DNA of 64,000 bases from Edolisoma coerulescens (Eukaryota; Chordata; Aves; Passeriformes; Campephagidae): positions 1,060,917-1,124,916 of the forward strand of contig VWZW01004687.1 in NCBI GenBank assembly GCA_013397115.1, written 5' to 3'. The notes under the pieces were generated by a model that saw only the letters and a program-made list of their open reading frames with translations, was not told the origin of the DNA and searched no databases. Below, piece after piece: positions 37,689 through 50,720 of the stretch. Position 1 is the first letter of the stretch, and the number at the start of each line of letters is the position of its first letter. The position numbers and the translations under genes are program-made.

Positions 37689-40600
37689 AACCTGCTCACC
37701 TGCCCCTTCTTGTCCTTTTTGATAGAACATTGTTAGTGTTTGGATAATGCTGTTCTGTATTTTAGTGTATCTATCAAACAGATCCCTTGGATGAAGTAGC
37801 TGCTTTTATTTAGTCTAAAGACTTGATTTTGTGACCTTCTGTTTCCCATACAGAACCAGTTGGCCTTGAAGATATTTTGGAGTTGAGTCTTGGGCTGTTC
37901 AACTTCCCTGGAGATCATGTTTCTGAAACATTCCCCGTGTTTAGCAGTAAAAACTAAACTCTACTTGACTGCGCCTGCCTTTGGTGCTATGACACTGTGT
38001 AAAAAAGTGTTGGTAAATCTCACTGCTCCTTTAAAACCTTTGGTGTTTAGGAGAGTTCTATAAAAGAGGTGGGAGCAGGTGTATCCTCACTCTGCTGGCT
38101 AGCAAACCAGACATTTAGCATTTCTTTCTCTTTCTACAGCTGTGATAGCTGAGATTGTGTGTTTACTGTTGAAATTCTGGCTTCTCCCAGCTGGACAGTG
38201 CTAAAAGGCACTTTAAAGGGATGAGAGCAAGGTGGCAGAAAAGGAGTTAACTCGTGGGCCCAGTTTCTGCAGTATTCCCTGTTGCTGTTGGGCTCTGTTC
38301 TGCGGGTCATGTTTGCATTGCAGCATTACAAGCATTCCTGACTCTGCCTTTTTTCCTTCCCATTCAGTACACCGGTATTAATGACCATCCTGTTATCCCT
38401 TGACATCTTCATGGAAATATTTCATGTCTTTCTTGTGGACAATAAAGTCTTTAAAACACAGAAAAACCCCTCCATCTGTGAATGGTCTTTGACATTTGCA
38501 AACAAGGCAGTAAGTAATGTTAAGTACTTTTCAATCTCCATGTTTTCCTTATTACTCCAGAGCACATCCCTCTCTGGTTTTACTTCACTTTAAACTGAAG
38601 AAAGCTTCTTTTAATGTAGTGCTAGCCATGGGGTGCTCTAGGAGATGTACTGTAATTATGATATACACACATAAAATAAACAGACTCCAGAAGCTGAGAG
38701 AAATCACGCAAAGACAACATTTTCATAACTGTGAGAATGGCCCTCTAACTGTGAGAAAGATGTGCATTTAAGATTTCAAAACAGAAAAAAAAGTCATATG
38801 ATCCAAAATATTTTGTAAAATCACTTTTTTTTTTTTCAGATTAAACAATTAGATTTTCTAAGCGTGACCATCCTTGGTACTAGCAGATAAAAAGAGAAAA
38901 AAGAATCTCACATAGAAGTCATGTATGTTATCTTTCTCATGTCTCTTGTAGTGTTTTTTATGTACTTGGAAACTGTCAAATGGGAAAATCCTCTCTTACC
39001 CATACACCCCTAATTATATGGCTATATAGAATTGTGAAATTGTGTGAAACATTGCAATGTGAAAACTGTCTGGATTGTACTTTTTTCCTGTAACTCTTGC
39101 AGAAAGCATTTTTCAGGCAAAACTGTTTGCTCTTATAGAATTAGATACGCAGGTAGACAACAAATACATGTATACCCAGAACTCATCATTAATAAATTTA
39201 AGCATGGATGTTAATTGTATTTCCAAAGAGAGAAAAACATCATCCTAAATAGCACTAAAAGATGCTTTCTTAATGATTCCTGCTACTTTAAAAGCCTGAG
39301 TGTTGACTATCTTCTAAATCTCGTTTGAAAAAATTCTTTTAGGAATAAGGTAGGAGCAGTAGAACTGACTGAAATTAAGGTTTTGGCAACAGTTGCTACT
39401 AAGCTTTCAATAGTCTGTGGAAAACTTCACAAATATGAATTTAATTTTATCCAAACATTTTTTAGGAAAACTTTATACGTGTTCTGGATTTTCTTTACCC
39501 TCATCACCGATTTCTAAGGAATATGTGTGCAAAATTAAACAAATCTGTTTCTTCTCTTGCTTTAGCTGTTTCCTGGTGCTGCATTGGCTCTGTTTCATGA
39601 TGAGCTGTTGATATTGCAAAATCTGGCTTGTGGTGCACAAAATAATTCAGCTAAAGAAGTTAAATGATTCAAATATCCCAATACTCAGCAAAGTGGAGGA
39701 AACTAAGAAACCTGTTTAAAATAACTTGCTGAAGTTTCAGAAAGTTGGTACTTGCTAGAGTTCCCTGAACTTATTTTTCTGAGTTAAAGATCTGAGTTAT
39801 TGAGAAGAATTGGTAATACTTCAGCTTTAAGAAAGCAATCTTTTTTTCTTCAGTCTTTAGCAGTCTTTCAGCTTTTGATGTAGTTATAAAAGACAAGCAT
39901 TTTAAAAGTAAGTGTTTGCTTTTCTTAATTATCTTTTGCTAGGAATGTGTTCTCAATAGGAATGAGAGGGTACTTTTCACATCATTGGGAACTGTAATAC
40001 ATCAAGAAAGATGGCCCTGGAAAAACAAGGTGTTCTCCTTGGAGGTTCTATTTGGAAGCATTGTAAAATCCCAAGTCTTAGAATTCATTGTAATGTAGGC
40101 AAAATTGAAACAAAATCCATGTGAGTATCTCTGTTTAGATGTTTTGATGAAAACGCTATCATGGTAATGGACAGAACTGCCATCTAGAAAGTTTGCTGTA
40201 GTAGGAAAAAGAGAATATAGCTGTCCCATGTTTCATACCTTTCATAAGGACAGAGAGATTGCCAATGAAAGTCAGGAAGGAAAATTACTAGATTCATCTA
40301 AACAAATGAAATAAAACTCTTCTGTTTGAAAAAGATAAATGAATTTTGATTTAGAGAAGGCACCAGGTCACAGTGTAGAACAAAAAACATCAACAGTGAT
40401 GTTCCCTCTGGCTACAGAGCATCAACTAACCTGAGTTACCTATTTTCCCTTTGAAGAGTGTGAACAAGACTTCGCACTCATGTTGTCTACTTAGGAATAT
40501 AATTATTGTTATAATACAATATACACAATATTTACTTAGAGTATGTATGCCTTTAGTGGTTCATTTCTAGGCACTGAAACATGGAATTCCTTATTTTTGC

Positions 40601-40751
40601 TTTCCAAAATGGTTTTGGATCTCTGTATAAGTAAAATATTGCAGTATTTTAGATTTATTTGAATTAGAACATCCAAGTGACACTGTATAAATCTACTTTT
40701 TTGGCCTAGTGAGAGAAATTATAAGAGTTAAAGCTTGGTAAAATTAGCTGA
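37689..40751. other. Single-copy AT-rich DNA, no gene recognised
   Basis: Short A and T runs (for example near 38826) are present. No exon, RNA gene or transposon was recognised. Open frames are below about 85 codons. Confidence 0.55.
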
Positions 40752-40813
40752 CAGTTGGACTCGATGATCCTGGTGGGTCCTTTCCAACTCAGCATTATTC
40801 TATGATTCTATGA
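40752..40813 (+). mobile_element. Extremely truncated CR1 (or CR1-tailed SINE) 3' end
   Basis: Only the last 60 or so bases are present: GACTCGATGATCCTGGTGGG, then CCTTTCCAACTC and TTCTATGATTCTATGA. This is the CR1 3' hallmark with two copies of ATTCTATG. Some avian SINEs share this tail, and a fragment this short cannot distinguish them. Confidence 0.88.
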
Positions 40814-42146
40814 CCCTAACGATCTCTGATTTTATTACAAAACAAGCCTTCCAAGATAAAATACACTCAGAACTCAGTTGTATAGAACTTGATGAGATAA
40901 ACTTAGTCCTTTTAATTGGACACAATTATTGGACTATAACTTTCATCTGGCTGGAATACAGACACGTGCACAGCTGCCCAAAGGGAGCAGAGACACAACT
41001 ACCTCGGTTAGTACTGCTGTAATTCTAAAAGACTCCACAGCACCATAATTCAGCAAAAGCCTTTTACACCACCAGTGGTCAATAATCTGCACGGCCACTT
41101 ACGTAACATAAACACTGTACTCACCAGCTTGTAGAGGAAATGTCTATGTACAATCTGATAGTGAATAAAAGTGGAACTACGGAGAAGGATAGAGGATACC
41201 ATTACTTTAGGACTGCAGCAGTCTGTTAGGACTGTCCTTATCGTGGCTATGCTCATGCTTCTTAGATCTGAAGTTATTTTTGCACCTCAGGCTCAAATGA
41301 ATAAAATTATTTTGTCTACTTAAAATAAAATACGACCACCTAAAAAATATCAACAGTATAGATTTTACAAATATTGCTTTTCTCAGATTATTTATATCAT
41401 AATCACATATATTCTTAAGCATGAATTGTATGCCAACTGTAAAAGGGAATTTCTATTTGATATTTTTCATCTCTAGGATAAATCATTTGCTTTTGTTGTC
41501 ATTGTCCATGATTTATGCTGCACCTTAATTATAACTAGGGTGATATTTATAATGACAACACAATGTATGCCCACAAATACTTGTGTTTAAAATGATCAGA
41601 AGGTTTGAAATAGCTAGCATCAGCTCCCAAATTATGAAAAACACTCTGAGGAAAATTCAATCCAGAACAGGAATGAATTTTATTCTTAATTTTATGCTCT
41701 TTTATTTATAATCAAATAATCTGTTGGTTTGGAACCCTAACGAGAAAAAAAACCCCTTAGGACCCTCTTTTGTAATTTACCAGTAGAGATGCTGTATCAC
41801 TAAACTTCTGATTAGAATGGTAAGTCCATTGGAAATGCTGTCACTTTGTGTGAGGGAGCTGGGCTCTTGTTACAAACCAAAAAACAACATCTGTTTTGCA
41901 CTGAGATAGTGGAATTGGCAGTAGAGAGATCCATACTAAAGAGTAACCCAAGAGGATTGTCACAAGGAGTGACAGAGGAGACATCAAAGGCTAATTAATT
42001 CTAACCTCAACTGGAGAACAACAAGACTGTGCAGGGAAAATGCTATGGGAAGGACACGTGACAGAACAAACCAACAAACTACAGGTAGTTTGCGTGACAG
42101 AAACAGGCCTACGAAGAATATAACTATTTGCATTATATAAGGCAAA
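40814..42146. other. Single-copy AT-rich DNA, no gene recognised
   Basis: No transposon or exon was recognised. Overlapping open frames at 41050-41422 (minus) show no family features. Confidence 0.55.
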
Positions 42147-42226
42147 CATATATAGTTATAAATATATATTATATAATGCACACACACACACACATATATA
42201 TATATACACACACGCATATATACATA
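42147..42226. repeat. Compound TA/CA microsatellite
   Basis: An imperfect TATA-rich part is followed by a CA run (42179-42193), a TA run, and mixed CACACG and CATATA words. The 77-codon minus frame that ends here owes its Tyr/Ile/Cys-rich product to the repeat. Confidence 0.9.
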
Positions 42227-45200
42227 CTCGGCTTTCCCCCATGCACTTCTACACGATTATCTAACTGAATTTAAGAGATTCTTTTTTGGTTTTTTCACAG
42301 TAAAAGAAGAAAGCAATACAAAGAACAAACAGTAATCACACAGGTAGGTCACCCTCATGGCTGTCCCTGTGTGACTAGACAGCCACCAACTGAACCTCAC
42401 AGCTCTGAGAGCTGATGGACCAGCACCGTTTTTCTCTCTGCACCAGAAGGCACAGATCATGTTGATTTAATGTGACTGCAAGTGAAAATACGAAGCAAAG
42501 TTTTGGAGAGACCTTGATGCAGCAGTAGGTGGAACTGAGGAAACAGTGCAGCTAGGAGACTTTTGAGGCAAGCACTAAGCCAGCCTCCCAAAAGGAAGCT
42601 GTGAGATGACTGCCTCGTGAGAAAGCAGAAGACCGCATCAGGTGACATATATGCACATTTGACTTGCTGTTTACTCTACTTTGAGGAATAGAAATACAAA
42701 GCCTTCTAGTTTAAAATCAAGTGCTGTCTTGAAAAGGCAGCTCTGTGTGATTGTGAATTACTACTGACCTTCAAGTTTCCAAGCAACCTCAAAAGGATAT
42801 AGGCTCACGTGGCAGAAGACTTCATGAGCACCACACATCAAAGTCAGAGACACAGACTTCATCCCACTCTGCCACCAAGGTGCAGAAATTCTCTCAGATA
42901 ATTTTAGCTGGTGATTGAAAGACAAGGTTTTTGGCAATTTACTTGGGAATGACATTGGAATGGAACTGTAAGTCAAGTCCTTCCTTCTATGTTTACAGCA
43001 AAATCTGTTAGAATAAAAACTTTCTGCACTGCAGTGAGACTGAAGGTCTTGTCCAAAATGAAAACAAGGTAGCTGGATAGAAAAAGGTGCATCATTCCCA
43101 CCTTTTCTACTTGCCTACCTTCCAGCAACAAAGAAGAAGTTCTAACCCCAGATTTTTTTCATGTCTCTAAACTGTCAGAATAATCCACAGGAGCTATAAA
43201 ATGCCTGAAGTTTAGTCATTTGCTCAAGGAAGCTCCTTTGCAAAACAAGAACATGCCTTAGAGCTGCTGTGGAATTAGGGCCTGGCCATGAAGAAGGATA
43301 AAATTGTGCACTGAAGCACCTTCTTACAAAGAGAGATAAATCCCAGAAGACCGTAAACCAGCCTGTGAGACGGAAAGTTGAAATTATGCATGTATGACTA
43401 GATAAAGAGGATGTCAGAGAAGTAAAGAATGGCCTCAGTTCTATCTGTCTTGTGGGGCTACTCTGCCTCTAGTAAAAGCTGTGATATCCTGCTTGGCTTC
43501 ATTCTCTGCTCCTCATGGGTCCTTTCCAAGCAAAGGCCAGTCTGGTCACACACCCACGTGGCTGTTACACTGTGCCACAGGTCAGGGGCCAGTCTGCTGC
43601 AGCCTCTTGCAGTTGCCCTGGATGTGAAAGCCCACTGCATAAGGGAAAACTGTGGGGGTACACTCTGGTCTGCCTTTATGCTTCATTCACTTGCCAGAGG
43701 GATTTTAGAAGATTTAAGAGTAAATGAGGAAAAAAACTGCACCCTTTAATTTATGCTTCTTCATATGTTCTTAATCCTTCTTTTTGGGGTTAAGATTTCA
43801 TCAGTGTAAGACATTGCATGTGCATTTAACAAAGTGTGGTTTACACCAGCTGACACTGTCTCTGAATTTGGCCCCATATATGACACCTGTTTTACACTTA
43901 ATCTCCCCAGTATTTACTTCATTCTGAGAAGTAATTTACCACAGGAACAGCTCCATTTCTTGGTGTCAGGTAACATGATAACATGCTTGGTTAATTAAGT
44001 AAAAAAACCTAAATAAATATTGGAAAAGTTCCATTTTGCCCTTAACAAAGTAATGTCAAAATCCCAAATAAACTTGTGAAGATAGATAATCTTCTAAGAT
44101 TCTCGGTTTGGATGTCTTCCATTGACTTCTTACAAAACAACAGCTTCATGTTGCTGGTGACCCGTACAGAAGAGTATGTGATAAGCAGGAGCTGGAGAAA
44201 AGGTGTGAGTAAAATTCAACTTCTTATTTCTCATGAATGAACAGGCACATCTCTATTTGATTGTGTCCATTCGGTTTACATTTCAGAAAAGGTGACAAAG
44301 AAATAGATATATCCCATTTTTTGTTAGGCGAAACCCAAACAAACTAGATTTCACATTCTGTGCTCCCACAGAAATATTTTTTATCATCATGAGCTCTTCT
44401 AAACACCTCAGAACAAACTTCAATTACACGCATTATTTACTGAGTTGATTTGTAAATACTACCATTATTCAATAAAATGAAACAAGCTGTCTAAAAATGA
44501 TCAGTAAAATTTTCGTTTGAAAAACACCAAGTCTGCTCAGAAAGTGCAGAAACAAAATAATATACAATTTTAGGGAAATGGAAAAACATAATTTAGTTTC
44601 ACACAGAATGTAAAAGTGCTTCTCAGCTATGTGTATTTTCACTTATCCACGTTTACCAGTGTAAACCTATGTACCATTTGAAGAGTTTTTGATAGAGCTT
44701 TTTTTAAGCCAGAACAGTTTAAGCAACAGAACAATTTGTTTGAGAAATGCCATACTATGATGCATTTCTGTGAATGAAGAACAATTTTACTACTCAGAGG
44801 TAACACACTGGCTGTATTAAATGAATGAATGTGGTCTAGAAATATGATTGTTAACATAAGCAGATTTTAGAATAGTTCTCAATTTTAACTATTTTATCTC
44901 CAGATGTATTCAGAGACACGTGTCATACTCCTGTGTTGCCTGAATTGTACTATCAGGGTTTTTTCACTTATAAGCCTTAATAAAAGCCAATAATACTTGT
45001 TTGTTTAAAGGAAAACAACCATAAAGAGTAAAGATGAATATCCAATAGTTGTATTGTATATTTTCATTCAACCTGTCAAGGAGGAAATGAGTGAAAGCCA
45101 CAATGTGTAAAGTTTACTGAAGTGTGAAGAGATTTTAATAAATCATTAAACAGCCAGTACTTGAAATTAAGTTCTCAAAATCCTTCTCCATTTAGTCATA

Positions 45201-47050
45201 TCATAGAAGGTTAAACTCCTGTACTGCATAGTAAGACACTTTTATTTCTTTGTTCAGTCTTCTAGGACATATTACATGATGAAGACATTCTGAACGAACT
45301 ATATTCATTCTGATTTTGCTGAAATGCAGTTATAAAAAAAGCCCTCATCTAAATACAGTTATTTTTCTCTAAAACCCATTAAATAATGGTATTCCTCAAC
45401 CAATTAATGGACATTAAAAATACTTTTCCTGCCCTACTATCTGCCAAAGTAGAGTTGAATGTGATTTCCTCTGCAATGGCAAATGTTTTAAGTTAAAAAG
45501 AACCATTAAAAATAGCTTTAAAAATTACTTGTCATATTTGACCTTCCAAAATAAGTACTTAATCAGGTTTTCAAAATATATGTTTGTTCTTAGTGATCCC
45601 AAATTGTATTTCACGATCCAATACTAGAAGCCAGCCACACTTTTCCACATAAATCCCAATGATCTTGTCTATTTTCATGCTACATACTAAGGAAAAAGAG
45701 AAGACATATTTATCTTTCCATTAGAGCGTGCAGGCAAACCAAATGAGATTTTAACTTGTTGAAAGAACAAATTTTTCAAAGGTCTAGAAAATGGCAGAAT
45801 CAGTAAAAAGCAGGCTTCCAGAGGGGGTTAAAAGAATCATTTTGCTGTGTTTTTGTACCAAACAACATACAGTTTTTTGTTCGAGAGCTTTCTTTCCCCC
45901 TTTTCCTAGAGAATGTAGTGCAGACCACAGGAAATGAAAAAATGTTCATTAAGCTGTCTCCAACTAGATCTTTCCAAGGAAGATATAAATCCCCATATTC
46001 ACTGAGGGAGGAGGAGAAAGGTAATACTTTTTTATCCCCAGGGCAAAGTACAGAAACAATGAGAGAAGAGTCCCTCTTAACCTATTCTTGATGCAGTGAA
46101 ATCATGCAGTGAATCCAAAACTGAGTTTTGGAACTTCTCACACCAGGATTGCCAGTACACTTAGTTCCAGCTAAATCTTACACAAAACTGAGTATATTGG
46201 CAAAGAGTCACAGGTTCAGGAACAAATGCCAGGGATGCACCATGAATCCAGACAGAGCCCAGTGCCCAATTTCCTCTCTGATAAGCTAGGATATTTCTGG
46301 CTCCAAGTAGGAATTCCACTTCTTTCTGCAATATGCTGGGATCCTGTCCATTTGAAGACAAAGCAACGTGCTGTGAAGTACTTCAGAGGTTGTTTTGCCC
46401 AGAAAGAATGACTTGGGGCTGAAGTGAATGGCAAAACCGTACAGAGGCACTGGGAACTTGTATTCAATTGCTGAACCAAACAATATGACTTGCTTGTTAT
46501 AACTATGTGTCCTTAGTCTGAATATACGGAAAAAGGAGACACAGGAGTGAGACCACATTTAGAAGGTTCTACTTTAGGTGTGCTGTTACTTAATAAGAAT
46601 TAATAAGAATTAAGAATAAGAATTTGCAAGACAAGGGTACAGGAACTTCACCTAGCCTGAGGTGTTCACTACAGAAAGATGAAGAATAGGTTAAGCAAAG
46701 CTTGCCTTAGGACTTGCACATTCTTCCAGAGCCCTCTGACTCATCTGTGCCTTTTTAAGAGCAAAGTGACTAGGGTTAAGAATTTGTATAAGGCTGTATT
46801 CATTGCTCACTTGCCAAATTATGTTTGAAGATCTTTAAGCCAGAGGCCAGAGTTCCTAGAGTGGGATGGAAATCAGAGGAAAATATCTGAACCACTGTAA
46901 GATCTGAGAAACCTGAAGTATAGGTCTGACCATTCTTGAGCCCTGTGTCTCAAGGAAAAATTTGAAAAGTACTGCTCTGTTTATTACTGTACAGACCTCA
47001 CGACTGAAAAAAGGTGGCAGAGTCCTTACTAAAGAACATGTGGTAGGCTA
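42227..47050. other. Single-copy DNA, no gene recognised
   Basis: The stretch is AT-rich, with a GC-richer patch at about 43430-43700. An open plus frame there (43429-43749, 106 codons, ATG start) overlaps a minus frame and has no recognised domain. A short AATAAGAATT tandem repeat lies at 46591-46624. Confidence 0.5.
46591..46624. repeat. AATAAGAATT-type tandem repeat
   Basis: Two perfect TAATAAGAAT units (46591-46610) are followed by shortened TAAGAATAAGAATT. Confidence 0.88.
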
Positions 47051-47486
47051 TCACAGAATCATAGAATGGCCTGGGCTGGAAGAGACCTTGAAATTCCAGT
47101 CTAGTTCCAATCCCCCTGCCAGGGACAGGGGCACATTCCACAAGACCAGGTGGCTCAAAGTGCTGTCCAACCTGGCCATATACACTTAGAGAAAACCACA
47201 TCCACAACTTCTCTGGACAATCTGTTCCAGTGCCTCACCACCCTGACAGTAAAGAATTTGTTTCCTGATATCAAATCTAAATACACTCTATTTCAGTTTG
47301 AATCCATTCCCCCTTGTCCTGTCACTACATGCTCTTGCAAAAAGTCTCTCTCTGTTTTTCTTGTAGGCCCCTTCAAGTACTGGAAGGCCACAATTAGGTC
47401 ACCCTGAAGCCTTCTCTTTTGCAGGTTGAACAATCCCAATTCTCTCTGCCTTTCCTCATAGGAGAGGTGCTCTGCTCCTCTGATCA
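47051..47486 (-). mobile_element. CR1 LINE fragment, minus strand, abutting an LTR-like segment
   Basis: The plus strand starts TCACAGAATCATAGAATGGC, the reversed CR1 3' terminus, and continues through the 3' UTR into the ORF2 C-terminus. The minus-strand frame at 47487-47293 reads open for 64 codons with typical CR1 words (MIRGAEHLSYEERQREL, LQGDLIVAFQYLKG), so this copy looks younger than the others. CR1 homology stops abruptly at TGATCA (47481-47486). The break is either a 5' truncation or the point where the neighbouring GC-rich segment was inserted. Confidence 0.93.
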
Positions 47487-47497
47487 ACAGAAGGCAA

Positions 47498-48020
47498 CAT
47501 TGTGTTTGGAAACAGGACCTGTGCAGCTGCAGGCAGGGGTGATTTGGGAATATTCAGTCCCCTTCACAGAGGTTTGTTGCACCGTGAACCGCGAGTTCCC
47601 ACAGCCTCCCCCAGCGCCGCTGCAGCCCTGCCCTCAGTTCCCCATTGCTTGTCTGTAATCCCTCCCCTGTTCCATCCTCACTGGCTGTTCCCCTGTTGAT
47701 CCCTCCCATGTTCCCTTTCTCTATTGGACTGTACCCCTCACCCCGCCTCCCTATGTCCCAGTGCAAAAATGCTGGTAATTCCTCTATTCGTTGCTTTTTG
47801 CTGCACTCTCCAGCTTCAGAAATAAATGTTCTGGAAGCAGAAACAGCAAAAGCCACTTCTCTTGCCTTTGTCTCTGCTGGCGCGGCTTCCACCAGCCTGG
47901 GAGAGGCCCCTTCAAGTGGAAGCTGCGTTCTCAACCGCTTTTGTGTGTGTTCCTGCTGTGGCGGAGTGTAGTGCAAGACCCCGGGCTTCCTGCATCCAGG
48001 CTCACGCGCCCTCCCTAGCA
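47498..48020 (+). mobile_element. LTR-like segment (probable solo ERV LTR), ends uncertain
   Basis: A GC-rich block unlike its surroundings lies next to the CR1 copy. On the plus strand it has a C-rich part with a near-duplicate pair (47654-47674 and 47694-47715), an ATTGG (inverted CCAAT) box at 47723 and an AATAAA signal at 47821-47826. A GT-rich stretch (TTTTGTGTGTGTTCC) follows about 110 bases further on. This order of promoter-like box, polyadenylation signal and GT-rich element resembles a retroviral LTR, and the TCCCTCCCCTGTTCC motif is reminiscent of passerine ERV LTRs. I could not fix TG...CA ends or a target-site duplication. No internal viral genes accompany it. An alternative is a small CpG-bearing single-copy regulatory region. 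Confidence 0.45.
47821..47826 (+). terminator. AATAAA polyadenylation signal
   Basis: The hexamer is followed by a GT-rich stretch near 47939-47954, consistent with a poly(A) site inside the LTR-like segment. The element-to-signal distance is rather long, so actual use is uncertain. Confidence 0.35.
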
Positions 48021-49912
48021 GCCGGCCTGGCAGAGCTGCTGACGGCATCCCGATAACGTGGCCGCACAGCCACAGAGGTCTGTTGCACAGATATGATTTA
48101 ATTCTTCGTTTCCTTCTACAGCTGATCTGCATTGCAGGGCTCTGTGCTTCGGGCAAGAGCAGGATTTGCCAGGTCTCTGCTCGGAGACTTTTAGTCCCAA
48201 CTGGAATGAGCAGAGCAGCACCATTCAAAGGCAGCACATAGCCTGCCAGAGACCATCTCTATCTTTCCACCACACTGGATGACACTTATTTGGATCCAAG
48301 TCAAGAACACCTACACAGGTCCCAAAACTTAGAGCGTGTACTGATTCATCCCAACTCTCCTGATTGTAACCATTCCACACCAATGATCCCACAATGTGTT
48401 CTTCCAGCTATTGGCATGCATGGTTTTGTCATTTGTAACTGCTAAATTCTTTGCATAAATATTAAAACGCAGTAGTGTTACAAGACATCAAAGTCATATG
48501 TGATTCGCTAAATCATTTTCCTACGAAGTACTTTATAAATGATGCATTAATTCTGTCAGGATGCAGCCCTTCAGCATGGCTCATTAAGCTGCCAGTCGCC
48601 TACTTTTCTTTTGATCCTCTGCATAGGGAAAGGAAATAAAAGTCATTTTTATCTCCTCAAGAGCATCGCCTACCACCTGCCCTGAAAAAGAACAAACAAC
48701 ATTTTCCATTTGAAGAGGACATTTTCCCCTATCAGCTGAGAACTTCTCTCGCCTGAATTTACATGAAGTATATTTTTAAATTTATAGGCTTTTGGCATTA
48801 CTCTTTCTTTAAATCAAACTGCACTCTGAGCCATAATGGTGACGTGTAGGCCTGAAGGATGCTTAAAATTATCCCAAACAGGTAGCAGGGGTATTTTTCC
48901 AAAAGAGAATTGTCTGGTTAATGTAAAGCTCAGTCTCTGCTTGACAAGTCTTTCACAGCAGGTGAGGACCTGAACCATCTGATTAGAGCTGCATTCTGCA
49001 GCTTCTTCCCTTCTTGACAAGAAGGGCAAGCACAGGTAAGAGGATGTGAATTAAGTGCAGTTAGTTACTTTTTACACAATAGGTCAGTTGTAAATGTTGT
49101 TGTACAGAAAATATTAAAAGGTCATATGCATTTTAATTTCCAAGTGCTTTCATTTCAAACTTTGTCAAGTGAATTTTCTGTGTAAAACGTACTATGTCTC
49201 TAGCAACAGTTCTATTCTTTTTCAGCACTACCCCTTGATAGGGGCTTAACAAGCAGAGGTCCAAATGACAGCAGCTGAAAGCTGAAAGCAGCTCTGGTTA
49301 TGTGTGGTCAGGCTGAGCCCAGCCAAGTGAAGCATTCCTCCGCGGATGGCCAGCGGATGCAGGTGTCAGAAATGCATCAGCATCTCAGGGTGCCTCCCCA
49401 GTGGGCTGGTTGGGTTTCATGCAACTGTCTCCACATTGTCTCATCAAATCCCCTTTCCAAGGGGTAGACCAAATATCAAGACTAGGAAGATGACAGCCAG
49501 GTTTCTAAGCTTCTCTCTGTTGTGTGGGTGTACTGCTGCCTGGCAGTTTGCGGCTCACTTGAGGGGGTTCCTCTCTCAGTCACAGAGAGCAGTGTGACGG
49601 CCTGTTTGACTCTAGTGAAGTGGGGCTCGGTATGCTGCATGCTACAGTGCTTTAATGACCACATCAAGGATGCTGACATCAGGAGATGGAGCAAATGTCA
49701 GATTTTAGACTTCCAAAATTGTAAAAGGAAGCTCATTGACACAATGAGATTAAAAAAAGAAATCATAGTGGAAACCTGAGGAGAGTAGATTACAAATTAC
49801 TGGGTAATGAACATAAACAGCTACACCTGGAGTAGTCTAAGCAGAGCCAATACTAGATTTGGATTCTCAAAATGTTATGTGTAATTATCATAGTATACTA
49901 TATTTATAGTTT
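48021..49912. other. Single-copy DNA, no gene recognised
   Basis: The first 200 bases remain GC-rich and carry a copy of an 18-base word also found at 47565. From about 48.5 kb the sequence is AT-rich again. No exon or RNA gene was recognised. Confidence 0.5.
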
Positions 49913-50177
49913 GACAGGACAAAGGGTAATTGTTTTAAACCAAAACTAGGTTTAGGTTAGATATTAGGAAGAAATTATTTACTGTAAGGGTGATGAGGTA
50001 CTGGAACAGGTTGCCCTGAAAAGTTGCGAATGCCCCATCCCTGGAAATGTTCAAAACCAGGCTGGATGGAGATTGCAGGAACCTGGTGTAGTGGAAGGTG
50101 CCCCTGCCCATGGCAGGAGTGTTGGAACTAGATGATCTTTAATGTCTCTTACAACCAGTCTATAATTTTATGATTAT
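49913..50177 (+). mobile_element. CR1 LINE 3' fragment, plus strand
   Basis: It starts GACAGGACAAAGGGTAATTG and holds TTTAGGTTAGATATTAGGAA, GAGGTACTGGAACAGGTTG, ATGCCCCATCCCTGGAA and TGCCCATGGCAGGAGTG. It ends in a decayed TATAATTTTATGATT in place of the CTATGATTCT terminus. Only the end of ORF2 and the 3' UTR remain. The mutated terminus suggests moderate age. Confidence 0.92.
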
Positions 50178-50696
50178 AAATACTCATAAAGGGGTATAAA
50201 AATAGTAATATTATTGATAAACATGTCAGTCTAAACTACATCAGCTTCATGCCAAAAGTCGTGTTTTCAGTATTACTGATGCTGAAATGTTCTCAAATTT
50301 CCACAAGATTTTCATTCTCATATTTACCTTTTCCTTTTAGCATTATTTCTCATGCATAAGTACAACCATTTTTATAGAAATAGAAAAAATTGTAAATTAA
50401 TCTATATGAAGGGCCATCAGTAAAGCAGACCAAAGAAGTCCATCCCATTGTTCTCAAAAATCACAAGCATGCTGAAGAAACTTTAGAGTCAGAAATATTA
50501 TGTATTAGTTATGTTGCAAATTACACTTGAGTCAGTTTGGAGTAAAGATTCATTGCAGAATACTCAATTAGTCACAATTGCTGAATTTCAGCTACAGACA
50601 GCTGTAGATTATAGACAATGAATATTTAACATACAATTATCTAATTAACATGTTAGCAAATAGTAGGCTTAGCTAATTCAATTAGTTATTTAAAAA

Positions 50697-50720
50697 TCCT
50701 GAACAGGATCCTGAACAGGA
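50697..50720. repeat. Perfect tandem pair of a 12-bp unit
   Basis: TCCTGAACAGGA occurs twice in direct succession. The junction CAGGATCCTG is itself palindromic. Confidence 0.9.

Noticed and set aside
47554..48237. 227-codon minus-strand open frame as a gene
   Set aside because: Its first codon is GTG, it lies antisense to an LTR-like block, it has no recognisable domain, and its composition follows GC-rich DNA.
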